Assembly (NCBI GenBank): GCA_965237965.1 | Contig: CBDEGT010000003.1 | Location: 1,054,001-1,118,000, forward strand | Origin: UBA2988 sp965237965 | GTDB taxonomy: Bacteria > Gemmatimonadota > Gemmatimonadetes > Longimicrobiales > Gaopeijiaceae | Length of the DNA stretch: 64,000 nt | Direction of reading: 5' to 3' | Notes under the pieces: model-generated | Database searches by the model: none | Seen by the model: only the letters and a program-made list of their open reading frames with translations | What the model was told of the DNA's origin: nothing | Made by a program: the position numbers and the translations under genes | In this document: positions 35,875-44,776 of the stretch, piece after piece | Layout: each line of letters opens with the position of its first letter | Position numbering within the stretch: position 1 is the first letter of the stretch

Positions 35875-36228
35875 ATGCCGCAGACATCCTCGAGGGACAT
35901 TGATGAGAGTGCTCTAACGAAGGGCCACCTCCGCAAGCTGAACGCACTTCGCAAGTCCGTCGGCGAAGATATCGGCGAGCGGGCGTTCGCCGAGTGGCTC
36001 TCCCGGCCAGCAACCGCAAGGGCGAGCGACCGGAACGCCGAGTTGATCGCCGAAAGTCTTTGGTCCCTTGTTGAGCAAGGCAAAAAAGACGTAGACGCCC
36101 AGCGCCAGCCGCTTCCCCGATCGAGGCATCCCCAAAGGGGGGGTCGCTCCCTTCTACGGCCGAAAGCTCAGGAGCGGCGTCGCCGCTCCGGCGGCCGTGC
36201 CGCAACTGCAAGACAGGCAGCCACATAA
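35875..36228 (+). CDS. Small hypothetical protein of a mobile region
   Basis: This encodes 117 residues. The first 65 look genuine (LTKGHLRKLNALRKSVGEDI, GERAFAEWL, RNAELIAESLWSLVEQGK): an all-helical, charged domain seen in integrative-element genes of unknown role. After that the composition turns to low-complexity Arg/Ala. The original end may have been lost by a shift after EQGK. A GGAAGGGAGAGCT ribosome site precedes ATG 35875. Confidence 0.45.
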   Translation: MPQTSSRDIDESALTKGHLRKLNALRKSVGEDIGERAFAEWLSRPATARASDRNAELIAESLWSLVEQGKKDVDAQRQPLPRSRHPQRGGRSLLRPKAQERRRRSGGRAATARQAAT

Positions 36229-36350
36229 GGGAGCGCTGGCGCGCACATGAAAATGGCGTTTCGGCGAAGGAGCGAACCTTGCGGGAGGGCAGTTTGTCGA
36301 TGGCCCCTGTCCTCTCTCATGGCGAACTGTCAGATGATTTCCGTCTCAGA

Positions 36351-36522
36351 TCACTCGGCACTGCTGCGGCTCGCGGCGATCTGTTCTCGGATCCACGCAT
36401 CCACTTCGGACTCGATCCAGCCGACGGCGCGCGCGCCTAGCCGGATCGGTTGGGGAAAACTCCCGTCGGCCACCCGCACGTAGATCGTGCTCCGCGGCAG
36501 AGACCTTGAAGAACGTCAGCAT
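36351..36522 (-). pseudogene. AlpA-type excisionase/regulator fragment
   Basis: The frame from 36503 to a stop at 36351 gives 50 residues that match the AlpA family closely: SLPRSTIYVRVADGSFPQPI, then RLGARAVGWIESEVDAWIRE. This is the winged-helix DNA-binding core of small phage/ICE regulators. Its first residues are missing from this frame; MLTFFKV from ATG 36522 lies one base out of phase. The gene therefore appears cut or shifted at its 5' end, exactly where the ATPase-like frame begins on the other strand. Confidence 0.6.
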
Positions 36523-37705
36523 CTGGGCGAAGAGTCATTTCCCCGATGAGTTCGAGAGAAGTGAACCGGCGGTGACCCGCAAGATGCGTGAGATCTTGGG
36601 ACTCAAGCAGTCATCTGAGGCTGGTTTCGACGGGTTCTCATTACTTGCGTCCCGTCTTTCGAAGGAGCGGGCGCGTGCCGCTAGGAAACAGCGCTTCTGC
36701 AATGCGTCTGGCGAGCCCATCGACGGTTACGTCGGTCCTAACGCACTCCTCCAGTGTTGTACTGAACTTAGATCAACATTTTCGTTTCTCCAACAGCGCC
36801 CATTTTTCTATTTTATTGATGATTACTCAATACCGAAGATCACCGAGCCGTTACAGCGCAACCTCAATCGATTGTTGATGCACAGACATGCTGATGTCTT
36901 CTTTAAGCTGTCGACGGAAAGTCCGATATCATTTGAAAGGCGAGACATTGATGATAAGCGATATGTTGAGGAGCGGGAATACGAATTGGTGAATCTAGGG
37001 TTACGATATTTGAAGCACGACGGCGACCAAGTGAAGACTTTTCTCGAAGATCTGTTTTCACGACGATTTAACGCGGTCCAAGACTTTCCGTGCAAGTCGT
37101 TGGGTGAACTTCTCGGCGAAAATACCAGAAATGAGAACGAAACGGCAAGGCAATTTCGCGAGAGCAGGGGGCACAGTACTTTTTGTGGCGTTCAAACGGT
37201 GACGGCAATGTGTAGCGGGGACATTCACTACATGATTCGACTCGTAGGTAGAATGGTCGAAGATGCGGGTGGTTCAGACTTCCTCCGTTCAGGCACCGAA
37301 GTACCGCGCATATCCACCACTCGACAAGCGGCAAGTATTCGGACAGCTGCAGGTGAGTTTATGGAATCGGTGCGTAACTTGCCCCGCCGTGGTGATGAGC
37401 TCGCAGCCATCGTGAGTGCGATAGGAAACGTAGCGCGTTCCTATATGCAGTACCGAACTTCGGCCAACGAAACTGGAAATCCCCCGCACCAGGCGTCAAG
37501 GATCGAGCCATACGAGATGGCGGCCGGACTGGACCGGGACATCGAGGACGCCCAGCGGACGCTGGCCCAACTGGAGGTGGACACCTGGGGAATCGTGTTC
37601 CACGAGATCAAGGGCGAGCGGTACATGGTGGTGCCGGACGGGGTGCTGGCCGATCCGCCCTGGAGGGTGGACGAACGCCCGGCCTTGAAGCTGTCGAACG
37701 AGTGA
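36506..37705 (+). pseudogene. Chimera: AAA-ATPase middle fragment joined to a relaxase C-terminus
   Basis: This is an open frame of 399 residues from a TTG at 36506. Residues 1 to about 325 are AT-richer than the surroundings. They contain FFYFIDDYSIPKITEPLQRN, then STESPISFERRDIDDKRYVE, resembling the post-Walker-A part of ORC/CDC6-like AAA ATPases found in defence islands; no Walker A is present. From about residue 330 (GLDRDIEDAQRTLAQLEVDTWG, then PDGVLADPPWRVDERPALKLS) the composition is GC-rich and matches the tail of MobA-type relaxases. It is followed by a mobilisation gene. The fusion is almost certainly a recombination product. The ATPase assignment is tentative. Confidence 0.5.
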
Positions 37706-37714
37706 AGGAGCTTT

Positions 37715-37942
37715 ATGACCGCGTTAGAGGAGCAGTTGACGAAGGCCTTGCGGAGGTTGTCCGCGCAGTACGAGACGGAACAGCGGCGGCACTCCGAGCA
37801 GGTCGAAGCCTTGCGGCGGCGCGTCGAGCGGCAGACCGAGGAGAACGAAGCCTCGCAGATGCGAATCGAGCGGCTCGACGGGCAAGTGACACGCTTGGCG
37901 GAGTGCTACGGGACGCTCGCCGCGATTTTGCGCTTACCGTGA
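37715..37942 (+). CDS. MbeD/MobD-like mobilisation protein
   Basis: This 75-residue, almost entirely coiled-coil protein reads LEEQLTKALRRLSAQYETEQ then RRHSEQVEALRRRVERQTEE. It starts 9 bases after the relaxase tail with an AAGGAG site. Size, position and sequence fit the small MbeD-like accessory proteins of mobilisable plasmids. A second, inverted copy of this pair lies at 50363-50570. Confidence 0.6.
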   Translation: MTALEEQLTKALRRLSAQYETEQRRHSEQVEALRRRVERQTEENEASQMRIERLDGQVTRLAECYGTLAAILRLP

Positions 37943-38063
37943 CGGTGATGCGCCAGCGCGGGCCGGGGCGCGATCATGGTCCGAGCCGCTGAAAGTGCTC
38001 GGAATCGGGAATCGCCCAGCCTCACGTTAGTGGACGACAGCCGGGGAAGAGTGTCGGCCTAGC

Positions 38064-38489
38064 CTAGCCGAGAAACCCTTGGATTCGCTCAGCCAAGTGG
38101 TCCAGGTCCTTGGTCTCGCATTCCCAGACCACTAGCACGCGCCAACCCGTGTCTCGCAGGGTGGCTTGAACCAACTGGTCGCGGCGGGCGTTGCCATTGA
38201 GCTTGCTCCTCCAGTACTCGCGTCGCTCCGGCGATTTCGGTAGCCGATTCTTCGCGCACCTGTCATGCCGATGCCAGAAGCACCCATGTACAAAGATCAC
38301 TCTGCGGCGAGGTCGAAACACGAGGTCAGGTCGCCCCGGCAGATCCTTGCCATGCAGCCGGTAGCGGTAGCCCATTCCGTGAACGAGACGACGAACCCGA
38401 ATCTCGGGCTTCGTGTTCTTCGAGCGGACTCGACTCATCCGCTCGCTGCGCTCAGGGCCAGTAAGGGTGTCGCGACTGGCTCGCTTCAT
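38064..38489 (-). CDS. vsr: Very short patch repair endonuclease
   Basis: This 141-residue Vsr protein has SERMSRVRSKNTKPEIRVRR, then LHGKDLPGRPDLVFRPRR with the catalytic Asp, RVIFVHGCFWHRHD, and the usual zinc-binding region. It nicks T:G mismatches that arise when methylated cytosines deaminate, protecting the methyltransferase target sites. Its ATG overlaps the methyltransferase stop by four bases (ATGA), so the two are translated together. Confidence 0.9.
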   Translation of the reverse strand: MKRASRDTLTGPERSERMSRVRSKNTKPEIRVRRLVHGMGYRYRLHGKDLPGRPDLVFRPRRRVIFVHGCFWHRHDRCAKNRLPKSPERREYWRSKLNGNARRDQLVQATLRDTGWRVLVVWECETKDLDHLAERIQGFLG

Positions 38490-39847
38490 GCCTTGGATGC
38501 TACGCTAGGCTCGCCAACGAATGCCCACAGCCCTCCCATCGACGACTGCTCGCCACGGGCCGTCCCATCGCGAATATCCCGCAAGTGATCCACTATCGCT
38601 TGAAAGCCCGCTGGCGGGATGCTCTCGCCGATGATGTCTCTGATCGTCCCGTCCGTCACCGTCCTCCCGTCCTCCCGTCCCCATTCGTAGTCGTACCGAT
38701 CAAGGGAGTGCACCCGGAACGCCTCGTGGAGGGAAAGGCAGCGGTTTTGGTCGGGGTGCAGCTTGTTGTCGCTGCACGCATACGAGAGGTTTCGCGTCAG
38801 GGTACTCGCGGGTTTGTCGTACGCCATCCTCTTGTAGGCGGACGTGTAGCCGCGCATCAACTGCCGCCGCCCGTCTCGCTCCACGCTGGGACGTGGCAGC
38901 AACCGTCCACAGCGCTCGCAATGGAGCGGGGTGGACCGCGACGCCCGATTGATGCCGTTCCGGTCACGCCGCGCCAGATGCGTGGGGTTCCCAGTGAATC
39001 CGCACTCGAGACATTGATTGTCGAAAGCGCTACGTTCCGCCGGTGTGTTCGCTACCCACCAGTACTTCATCTCGTCCAGCAGCGGAACGCGATGAAAGGG
39101 AATGTCGGACACGGCTGACTCGGCACACCGCGCGTCGAGCGGCGGCAGGTCCGCTACCGCGTCTCGCACGGTTACCCAAGGGTGGGTGCCCGGCAGCGCG
39201 CCTTCGGTGTGCGTCTTTCGCGGCATGAACGACCGCTGATCAGACCACCAGTCCTTCATACGGTCGTTCCGGGAAAACACCGTAATGAGTCGCTGTCGTC
39301 GTTGGGGCACGCCGTAGTTCGCGAATTCCACGACCTCTCCTCCGCCCATGTATTCCGGGCCAAGCGCCTCCGAAACGAAGTCGAGGATTCCCTTCGGTTC
39401 GCCGTCTTCGTCCAAGATCACAGTGTCCTTCATCTCCGGGACGTTCTCTAGCAGCACGAGCTCGGGCTGGAGGCGCCGCGCCAATTCCATGGTGGGGACG
39501 ATGAGACGGTTCCGCTCGTCGAATTTCGGCTTATGACCCGCGCGAATCGCGGAAAGGAGCTTGCCACGCCCGTTCTTCGACATCCCTTGGCACGGGGGCG
39601 TAGCGTACAGGAGGGTCAGACCGTGCGGACCCAACCGGCGACGCGTGTGTCGCTCCACCTCGTCAACGGCGTCCCATATGTCAGCCGTGATGGAGTGGGC
39701 GTCGGGGAAGTTGAACGAGAAGACCGCGTGTCTGTCGGCACGGATCTCGTTCGACACTAGGATGTTGAACCCAGCGCGGCGCAAGGGGAGATCGCCGATG
39801 CCTCCGGACGAAAAAAGGCTGATGGCCGTCGCGTTGGCTGCGGTCAT
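38486..39847 (-). CDS. DNA (cytosine-5) methyltransferase with zinc-ribbon insertion
   Basis: This encodes 453 residues from ATG 39847, preceded by GGAGG. C5-methyltransferase motifs are in order: AISLFSSGGIGDLPLRRAGF (I), LLYATPPCQGMSKNGRG (IV, catalytic Cys), VLLENVPEMKD (VI), FANYGVPQRRQRLI (VIII) and IGESIPPAGFQAI (X). Between VIII and X the target-recognition region contains CLECGFTGN and, 32 residues on, CERCGRLL, which could bind zinc; this is not usual for the family. It is the modification half of a type II system whose nuclease gene is divergent at 40137, with vsr co-translated downstream. Confidence 0.9.
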   Translation of the reverse strand: MTAANATAISLFSSGGIGDLPLRRAGFNILVSNEIRADRHAVFSFNFPDAHSITADIWDAVDEVERHTRRRLGPHGLTLLYATPPCQGMSKNGRGKLLSAIRAGHKPKFDERNRLIVPTMELARRLQPELVLLENVPEMKDTVILDEDGEPKGILDFVSEALGPEYMGGGEVVEFANYGVPQRRQRLITVFSRNDRMKDWWSDQRSFMPRKTHTEGALPGTHPWVTVRDAVADLPPLDARCAESAVSDIPFHRVPLLDEMKYWWVANTPAERSAFDNQCLECGFTGNPTHLARRDRNGINRASRSTPLHCERCGRLLPRPSVERDGRRQLMRGYTSAYKRMAYDKPASTLTRNLSYACSDNKLHPDQNRCLSLHEAFRVHSLDRYDYEWGREDGRTVTDGTIRDIIGESIPPAGFQAIVDHLRDIRDGTARGEQSSMGGLWAFVGEPSVASKA

Positions 39848-40121
39848 TTCCTCCATCCTTGTGGCCCACCTCCCTCGGCCAGCCTCATCCACTTCCTGCT
39901 CTGCGCCCGCTCCGCGCCGCCGTGTGGGCACGGCGACCGGAGTCCTGGCTGTGGGTCGAACCGCAGGAGCTCGTACACCCGTCGCTAGCAGATTGGCGTG
40001 GCGGTTCGGTTTCCGTCAACAGCCGTCCCTGACCGCCCGCTCCCGCCGGTCCTTGTCACTAGACCACGCGGCCGCCTCCGAAGAATAGCGGCCTCCCTAG
40101 CCGCCTGTAAAGCTGTATGTA

Positions 40122-40131
40122 GACTATAGTC
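40122..40131. promoter_or_regulatory. C-box-like palindrome and -10 box of the restriction gene
   Basis: GACTATAGTC is a perfect palindrome of the GACT...AGTC form bound by restriction-modification controller (C) proteins. Its TATAGT half can serve as a -10 box. The ATG at 40137 lies 6 bases after it, so transcription would begin at or next to the start codon (leaderless), as in known C-protein systems. The HTH domain encoded just downstream is the obvious binding protein. Confidence 0.6.
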
Positions 40132-40136
40132 CGTCG

Positions 40137-41180
40137 ATGTCGGGCCTGCGGTCCGATACGGTTGGTGTCGACATGCGCGCGTCAAACATCTTTCCGGATA
40201 CCCTTCGCCACTACCGCGAACGGGCCGGCCTTAGCCAAGAACGACTAGCGGCTGCTGCGGGACTCGACCGTACCTACGTCAGCCAACTTGAACGGGGTCT
40301 CAAGAGTCCGACGTTGGGTACTCTTGAGAAGTTAGCTGACTGCTTCGCCGTACGAGTGGAGGATCTGCTTCGTCGGCCATCGCCGACCGGGCTCCGATTC
40401 CCCGCCCATTACGTTGTGAGAGACCTGGAGCGCATCGGCCTTGCCCGAGAGGGGCGCGCGTTCGTTCCGTTCCCGATCTCCGTCCTGAGAGGCTCGATCG
40501 ACCTAGCGCACGGGTTCATCGACGATATGTACGCTGCCGACCTCGACATCGCACGAGTGCTGGGATTGCGTAACCTGAGCGCCTTCGTGGGTGAACTGGT
40601 GGCGACGGGTATCGCTCGGTCGAACCAGGGTCTATTCCGGTTGAACCCGCACCAGGACGGCTACCCTGATCTTCTCCTGATGGACCGACGCGGGCGCCGC
40701 GAGCTTGAGCGGCTCAGAGGGCTGATGAACGAAAAGGGACCATTCAGCCCGTTCGCGTCTGGCGGAATCGAGGTGAAGGCGACTTGCGGTAGTGTGCCAA
40801 GCCCCAAGGTATGCCGCGCCAGAGGTATATCGCGTCCAGAGCTTGGCGACCCACGAATCGTCTGCATGACCGGGTACGACTGGAAGGCACACCATCGGGA
40901 GACTAACAATTTGGTCGGTGTTCTCTGGGATTTCGTTGACCAGCGCCCCCGCATCGCCGCCATGTTCTATTCCAGCGCTCTCACGGAGTCCCACTGGGGT
41001 GCGATCGTCGCACCGAAGCCCGGCGGCGGGAGAACAACCAGCGTATCCATCATGAACCGGGCTGGCATTCGCAAGATGTACGCGGGCTGGCTCTGCGTCT
41101 TGGCGGACGGTGGCTATCGAGAGTTCCTGAACAGGCGCAACAAGGACTCCCTGATCCCGGAATCCGGCGACTTACGGTGA
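40137..41180 (+). CDS. Controller-HTH fused type II restriction endonuclease
   Basis: This encodes 347 residues. The first 85 form an XRE/C-protein helix-turn-helix (LRHYRERAGLSQERLAAAAG, LDRTYVSQLERGLKSPTLGT). The C-terminal half has a PD-(D/E)xK nuclease core, GYPDLLLMD and GGIEVKATCG, then DWKAHHRETNNLVGVLWDF and AAMFYSSALTESHWG. It is thus both a likely autoregulator and the DNA-cutting enzyme paired with the divergent cytosine methyltransferase. The recognition site is unknown. The start at 40137 fits the leaderless promoter; ATG 40173 is the alternative. Its last 67 bases overlap the convergent integrase gene. Confidence 0.7.
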   Translation: MSGLRSDTVGVDMRASNIFPDTLRHYRERAGLSQERLAAAAGLDRTYVSQLERGLKSPTLGTLEKLADCFAVRVEDLLRRPSPTGLRFPAHYVVRDLERIGLAREGRAFVPFPISVLRGSIDLAHGFIDDMYAADLDIARVLGLRNLSAFVGELVATGIARSNQGLFRLNPHQDGYPDLLLMDRRGRRELERLRGLMNEKGPFSPFASGGIEVKATCGSVPSPKVCRARGISRPELGDPRIVCMTGYDWKAHHRETNNLVGVLWDFVDQRPRIAAMFYSSALTESHWGAIVAPKPGGGRTTSVSIMNRAGIRKMYAGWLCVLADGGYREFLNRRNKDSLIPESGDLR

Positions 41181-42409
41181 TCTGAAGGCAACCCCGGTGC
41201 CTTGTGAGGCCTGGGCTCGATCTCCCCGGCCCGGAGCCGGTCCAGATAGTCGGCCCAAGCCTGCATCATCCCGCGCCGCTCGGGCAGGAACGCCGTCCGG
41301 TTGTAGGCCCGACCATTGGGGTCCCTGACGGCGTGGGCCAACTGGTGCTCGATGAAGTCGGGCCGGAACCCCAGCACCTCGTCCAGAATGGTGCGGGCCA
41401 TCGCGCGGAACCCATGCATCGTCATCCGGTCCTTGGGGATGTCCAACGCCCGGAACGCGCTCCAGAGCGTGCCTCGGCTCATCGGCAGCTCCAGGTGCCG
41501 ATGGCGCGCGTTCGGGAAGACGTAGCGGCGGTGCCCCGTGAGGGGTTGGACCTCGCGCAGGATCGCGACCGCCTGACGCGCCAGGGGCACCACATGAGGC
41601 CTGCCGGTCTTGGTCACGGTGTAGCGCCACTCGGCCGCCTCTAGGTCGATGCCGGCCCACTCCGCCGTGACCAACTCGCCGAGGCGCACGAACACCAGCG
41701 GTGCGAGACGGAGCGCGCAACGTACCGGAAGCGTTCCGGAGTAGCCGTCCAACTGCCGGAGCAACGGACCGACCTCCTTCGGGTCGATGATCGCCACGAA
41801 GTGCTTCGTTCTGACGGGCGGCAGCGCCCCGCGCAGGTCCGACGACACGTCCCGCTCCGCACGGCCCGTCGCCACCGCGTAGCGCAGCACCCGCCCGCAA
41901 GTCTGGAGGACGGTGTGCGCCTTCCTCAGGTGGCCGCATTCCTCGACGCGGCGGACCACGGCCAGCAGGTCAGGCGCCGTGAGTTGAGCGACCGGACTCG
42001 CGCCGATGTAGGGGAAGACCTCGCGCCCAAGTTCGTGCTCAAGCCGCCGAACCCAACCCTTGGACCAGTTCGGCGAGTGCTTGGCCAGCCATTCGGAGGC
42101 CACCGCCTCGAAGCTGTTCCGGGCCCACTGGCGACTCGACCGCTTCTGGGCCTTGCGGTACGCGCTCGGGTCGATGTCTCGGGCCAGAAGCTTGCGGGCC
42201 TCGTCCCTCCGCCGCCGGGCGAGCTTCAGCGAGACCTCGGGAAAGATCCCCATCGAGATGCGCTTCTCCCTGCCGGCGAAGCGGTACTTGAAGCGCCAAG
42301 CCTTGGTGCCGCGCGGAGCGATTTCGAGATACAGGCCGCGGCTGTCGTAGAGCTTGCGCGGTTTCTCGCGGGGCTTGGCCTTGCGGATGGCGGTGTCGGT
42401 GAGCGGCAT
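41114..42409 (-). CDS. int: P4-type tyrosine integrase
   Basis: This 431-residue integrase has a DUF4102 arm-binding domain (LTDTAIRKAKPREKPRKLYD, LYLEIAPRGTKAWRFKYRF, MGIFPEVSLKLARRRRDEA), a core-binding domain (about 100-205) and a catalytic domain. Catalytic residues appear in FVRLGELVTAEW (Arg), TMHGFRAMARTIL (HxxR) and QLAHAV, with the tyrosine in GRAYNRTAF. Such integrases insert elements into tRNA or tmRNA genes. The gene converges on and overlaps the restriction endonuclease gene. The AT-rich gap upstream (42410-42546) may hold its attachment site. Confidence 0.85.
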   Translation of the reverse strand: MPLTDTAIRKAKPREKPRKLYDSRGLYLEIAPRGTKAWRFKYRFAGREKRISMGIFPEVSLKLARRRRDEARKLLARDIDPSAYRKAQKRSSRQWARNSFEAVASEWLAKHSPNWSKGWVRRLEHELGREVFPYIGASPVAQLTAPDLLAVVRRVEECGHLRKAHTVLQTCGRVLRYAVATGRAERDVSSDLRGALPPVRTKHFVAIIDPKEVGPLLRQLDGYSGTLPVRCALRLAPLVFVRLGELVTAEWAGIDLEAAEWRYTVTKTGRPHVVPLARQAVAILREVQPLTGHRRYVFPNARHRHLELPMSRGTLWSAFRALDIPKDRMTMHGFRAMARTILDEVLGFRPDFIEHQLAHAVRDPNGRAYNRTAFLPERRGMMQAWADYLDRLRAGEIEPRPHKAPGLPSDHRKSPDSGIRESLLRLFRNSR

Positions 42410-42546
42410 GTTGGGGCATCCTGTAATATATACGGAAGTATGCCCCTAAATAATGCCCCAATAATCACCGGGCTGTCAAGGAGTGGGAAGGGATCGTTCT
42501 GGAGGTGGAATATCCCATAATCCCTTTTATAATAACACTTATTGGG

Positions 42547-42879
42547 ATGTCAGAGAACGTCCCTGAACGTCACAAGACAGAAAACAGCAATCTGTCGAAC
42601 ACGGCGCTCCAGCAGGCGCAAGTGGCGGCCGCGCTGACCCAGGGCCGGATCAACGCCGCCGTGGCGCAGGTGCTCGCCTATCAGGCCGTCGAGCAGGCGA
42701 ACCGGATGCAGCAGGCCGAGATCGACCGGCTCGAGCGGCTCGCCGAGTGGAGGGACGCGCGCCTCCGTACGAACGCGATGGCCGATGCGATGCGTGCGGC
42801 CGCGTTCCAGAACCGCGACCGGCTCCGGGAAGGGCTCCTGTTCAAGGTCCCGTCGTTCTACATGGGCGGCCAAGTTTAG
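42547..42879 (+). CDS. Conjugation-cluster protein, TrbJ/VirB5-like end
   Basis: This encodes about 110 residues: a helical, Gln/Ala-rich segment (ALQQAQVAAALTQGRINAAV, then QAVEQANRMQQAEIDRLERL) ending with a conserved-looking LLFKVPSFYMGG. Position directly before trbL suggests the C-terminal part of a TrbJ/VirB5-type minor pilus protein. The signal peptide and first half expected for that family are absent, so the gene is probably truncated at its 5' side by the neighbouring integration event. Confidence 0.45.
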   Translation: MSENVPERHKTENSNLSNTALQQAQVAAALTQGRINAAVAQVLAYQAVEQANRMQQAEIDRLERLAEWRDARLRTNAMADAMRAAAFQNRDRLREGLLFKVPSFYMGGQV

Positions 42880-42897
42880 GCCCCGGGAGCGACTGTC

Positions 42898-43908
42898 ATG
42901 CAACTCCTGCCACCGCAGTCGATCGATCCGAACGTCCCGGCCCAGATCCCAGCGGATCAGCTCCAGGACTTCAAGGGGTTCCTGGACGTCGTGCTCGATA
43001 CCGTGGTCGGTGGCGCCGCGCCCGACGTGCTGACGCTCGGCCACCAGCTGTGGGGCGGCCTCGCCGCCATCGTCGTCGCCTGGAGCGGGCTCAAGATCGC
43101 CTACAGCGGCACGCTCGAGCCGTGGGCGCTCGTGCGGGTCGTGCTCGGGATCGCGATCCCCAGGACGCTGCTCCACTACTACAGCGTCCCGATCCCGGGC
43201 GTGGGCTTCACGTTTCCGGCCATGGTGGCGGCCGGAGGGATCTGGCTCCAGAACCTGTTCATCTCCGATGTCGTATCCGTCGGCTACACGGAGATGACCG
43301 CGCTGGTGCAAGCGTTCGCCGCACGGCTCGGAGCGGCATGGTCCGGCGGGAGCCTGATGACCATCGTGACCGAGGGCGTGAGCGTGTTCTTCTCGTCCCT
43401 CGTCGCGCTGATGATGGGCGTGCCGCTCGTGCTCGGCCTGGTCGCGCTCTTCTGCCTGACCTACGCGCAGGTGATCTGGGCGCAGGTGGCGCTCGCGATC
43501 GTGATCCTCTTGGGCCCGGTGTTCATCCCCTGGCTGCTCTTCGAGCCGCTCGCGTTCCTGTTCTGGGGATGGTTCCGCACGCTCATGGTCTACACGCTCT
43601 ACGGCGTCGTGGCCGGAGCGATCCTCCGCGTCTTCATGGGCGTGGGCATGGGCTACGTCACGACCTACACCGGCGCCTTGATGGGCACCGGCTCCTCCGA
43701 CCCCGCCGAGCTCGGGCTCTGGGTCGTCGTCCTCCTCCCGCTCGTCGTCTCCGGCCTGATGGCCGGCATGAAGGTGGGCGAGCTCGCCGCGATGCTCGTC
43801 TCCGGGTCCGGATCCGTCGGGTCGGGCATGATGGCGCTCATGGTGCGTGGAGGCGGACGCCTCTCCGCCGCCGCTAACCCGGCCCGCCCCCCGATCCCCG
43901 GAGGTTAA
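42898..43908 (+). CDS. trbL: Type IV secretion channel protein TrbL/VirB6
   Basis: This 336-residue polytopic membrane protein has at least six hydrophobic helices (LWGGLAAIVVAWSGLKIAYSG, VFFSSLVALMMGVPLVLGLVAL, VIWAQVALAIVILLGPVFIP, FWGWFRTLMVYTLYGVVAGAI, LGLWVVVLLPLVVSGLMAG). A LLFEPLAFLFWGW stretch typical of TrbL/VirB6 sits in the middle. It forms part of the inner-membrane channel in conjugation. The gene is complete and starts 18 bases after the TrbJ-like gene. Confidence 0.8.
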   Translation: MQLLPPQSIDPNVPAQIPADQLQDFKGFLDVVLDTVVGGAAPDVLTLGHQLWGGLAAIVVAWSGLKIAYSGTLEPWALVRVVLGIAIPRTLLHYYSVPIPGVGFTFPAMVAAGGIWLQNLFISDVVSVGYTEMTALVQAFAARLGAAWSGGSLMTIVTEGVSVFFSSLVALMMGVPLVLGLVALFCLTYAQVIWAQVALAIVILLGPVFIPWLLFEPLAFLFWGWFRTLMVYTLYGVVAGAILRVFMGVGMGYVTTYTGALMGTGSSDPAELGLWVVVLLPLVVSGLMAGMKVGELAAMLVSGSGSVGSGMMALMVRGGGRLSAAANPARPPIPGG

Positions 43909-43910
43909 AG

Positions 43911-44195
43911 ATGAAACGAGAACGCGATGCCGGCCGCGAGTACGCGGAGATCTGGGGCGAGACCGTCGAGGCGAACCGGAAGCTCCGGACTCTTGCGGTC
44001 GTTCTCGCGGGAGCGTGCCTCATGCTCGGCGTGCTCCTGCTCCGTGTCGCGACCGTCGAGCCGCCCCGTCCCATCGTCGTGCGGGTCGACGAGGTCGGCC
44101 GCGCCGAGGCCGTGGCCTACGAGGCCGCAACGGCGCAGGCGGATCCGCTCGATCCCACGACCAAGTACTTCCTGAACCGGCGAATGATTCAGTAA
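43911..44195 (+). pseudogene. TrbF/VirB8 N-terminal fragment
   Basis: It starts 2 bases after trbL. The 94 residues begin with a cytoplasmic segment (REYAEIWGETVEANRKLRTL), one membrane helix (VVLAGACLMLGVLLLRV) and the first strand of the periplasmic domain (RPIVVRVDEVGRAEAV). VirB8-type proteins normally have about 220 residues; this one stops after KYFLNRRMIQ. The rest of the cluster (trbG, trbI) is missing, so a deletion ended the operon here. Confidence 0.65.
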
Positions 44196-44776
44196 CCCAT
44201 TGCTACGCTTGCGGTTATCCGGTCACCGATACGCTGTGGATCACTTCGGATATACAAAACGAACGGGCGGCTGCAGCAGGGGTTGGCCGCGCCCGATACG
44301 AGGCGCCGCCGGGTGAGCGCCGACCGAAGGTAGCCGTTCGGTCGTGGTGTGATGACGCGGACCGGGAGGAGGTTGAAAGTGGCTGCCATCAAAGAAGTCC
44401 GGTCGCCCGTGCGCACCGAGCCTCACCCGTCGGCAGGGTGATTCCATACCTCGACCGAACGGTTACGACCGAAGCGATCCCACTTTGGCCGACTCATGGA
44501 CGACCGGTCGGCCTATCTGGCCAGCGAGCGTCGAAACCGGGAGGCCGCTGGTCCGGTCCGTTGAAACGCCGCGCCCATTAGCCGTCAGCAGCTCGGGGCG
44601 TCGGAGAGGAGAGCGTGCCGGGTGCTCGGGCAGCCACGCACGACCCAGGAATGGGCAGACTATCTGGACCGGTGTGCAGTATCGTCCAGTTAAGTCCATA
44701 AATGACTGTGATAACAGTAAGTTACGAGCATAGACTAGCAACGCACTCCGCTCACAACATCCATTGATATCCACTG
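44196..44776. other. Gene-poor remnant between trbF and an integrase
   Basis: Nearly 600 bases without an intact gene. A GGGAGGAGG ribosome site at 44366-44374 precedes a GTG-initiated frame that stops after 20 residues (AAIKEVRSPVRTEP), and VIPYLDRTVTTEAIPLWP continues in another frame. This looks like the wreck of a further small conjugation gene. Confidence 0.35.

Noticed and set aside
37702..37992. Alternative frame over the MbeD-like gene ending in RDHGPSR, also present at 50298
   Set aside because: Both copies show it because the DNA is homologous; the MbeD-like frame has the family match and the ribosome site.
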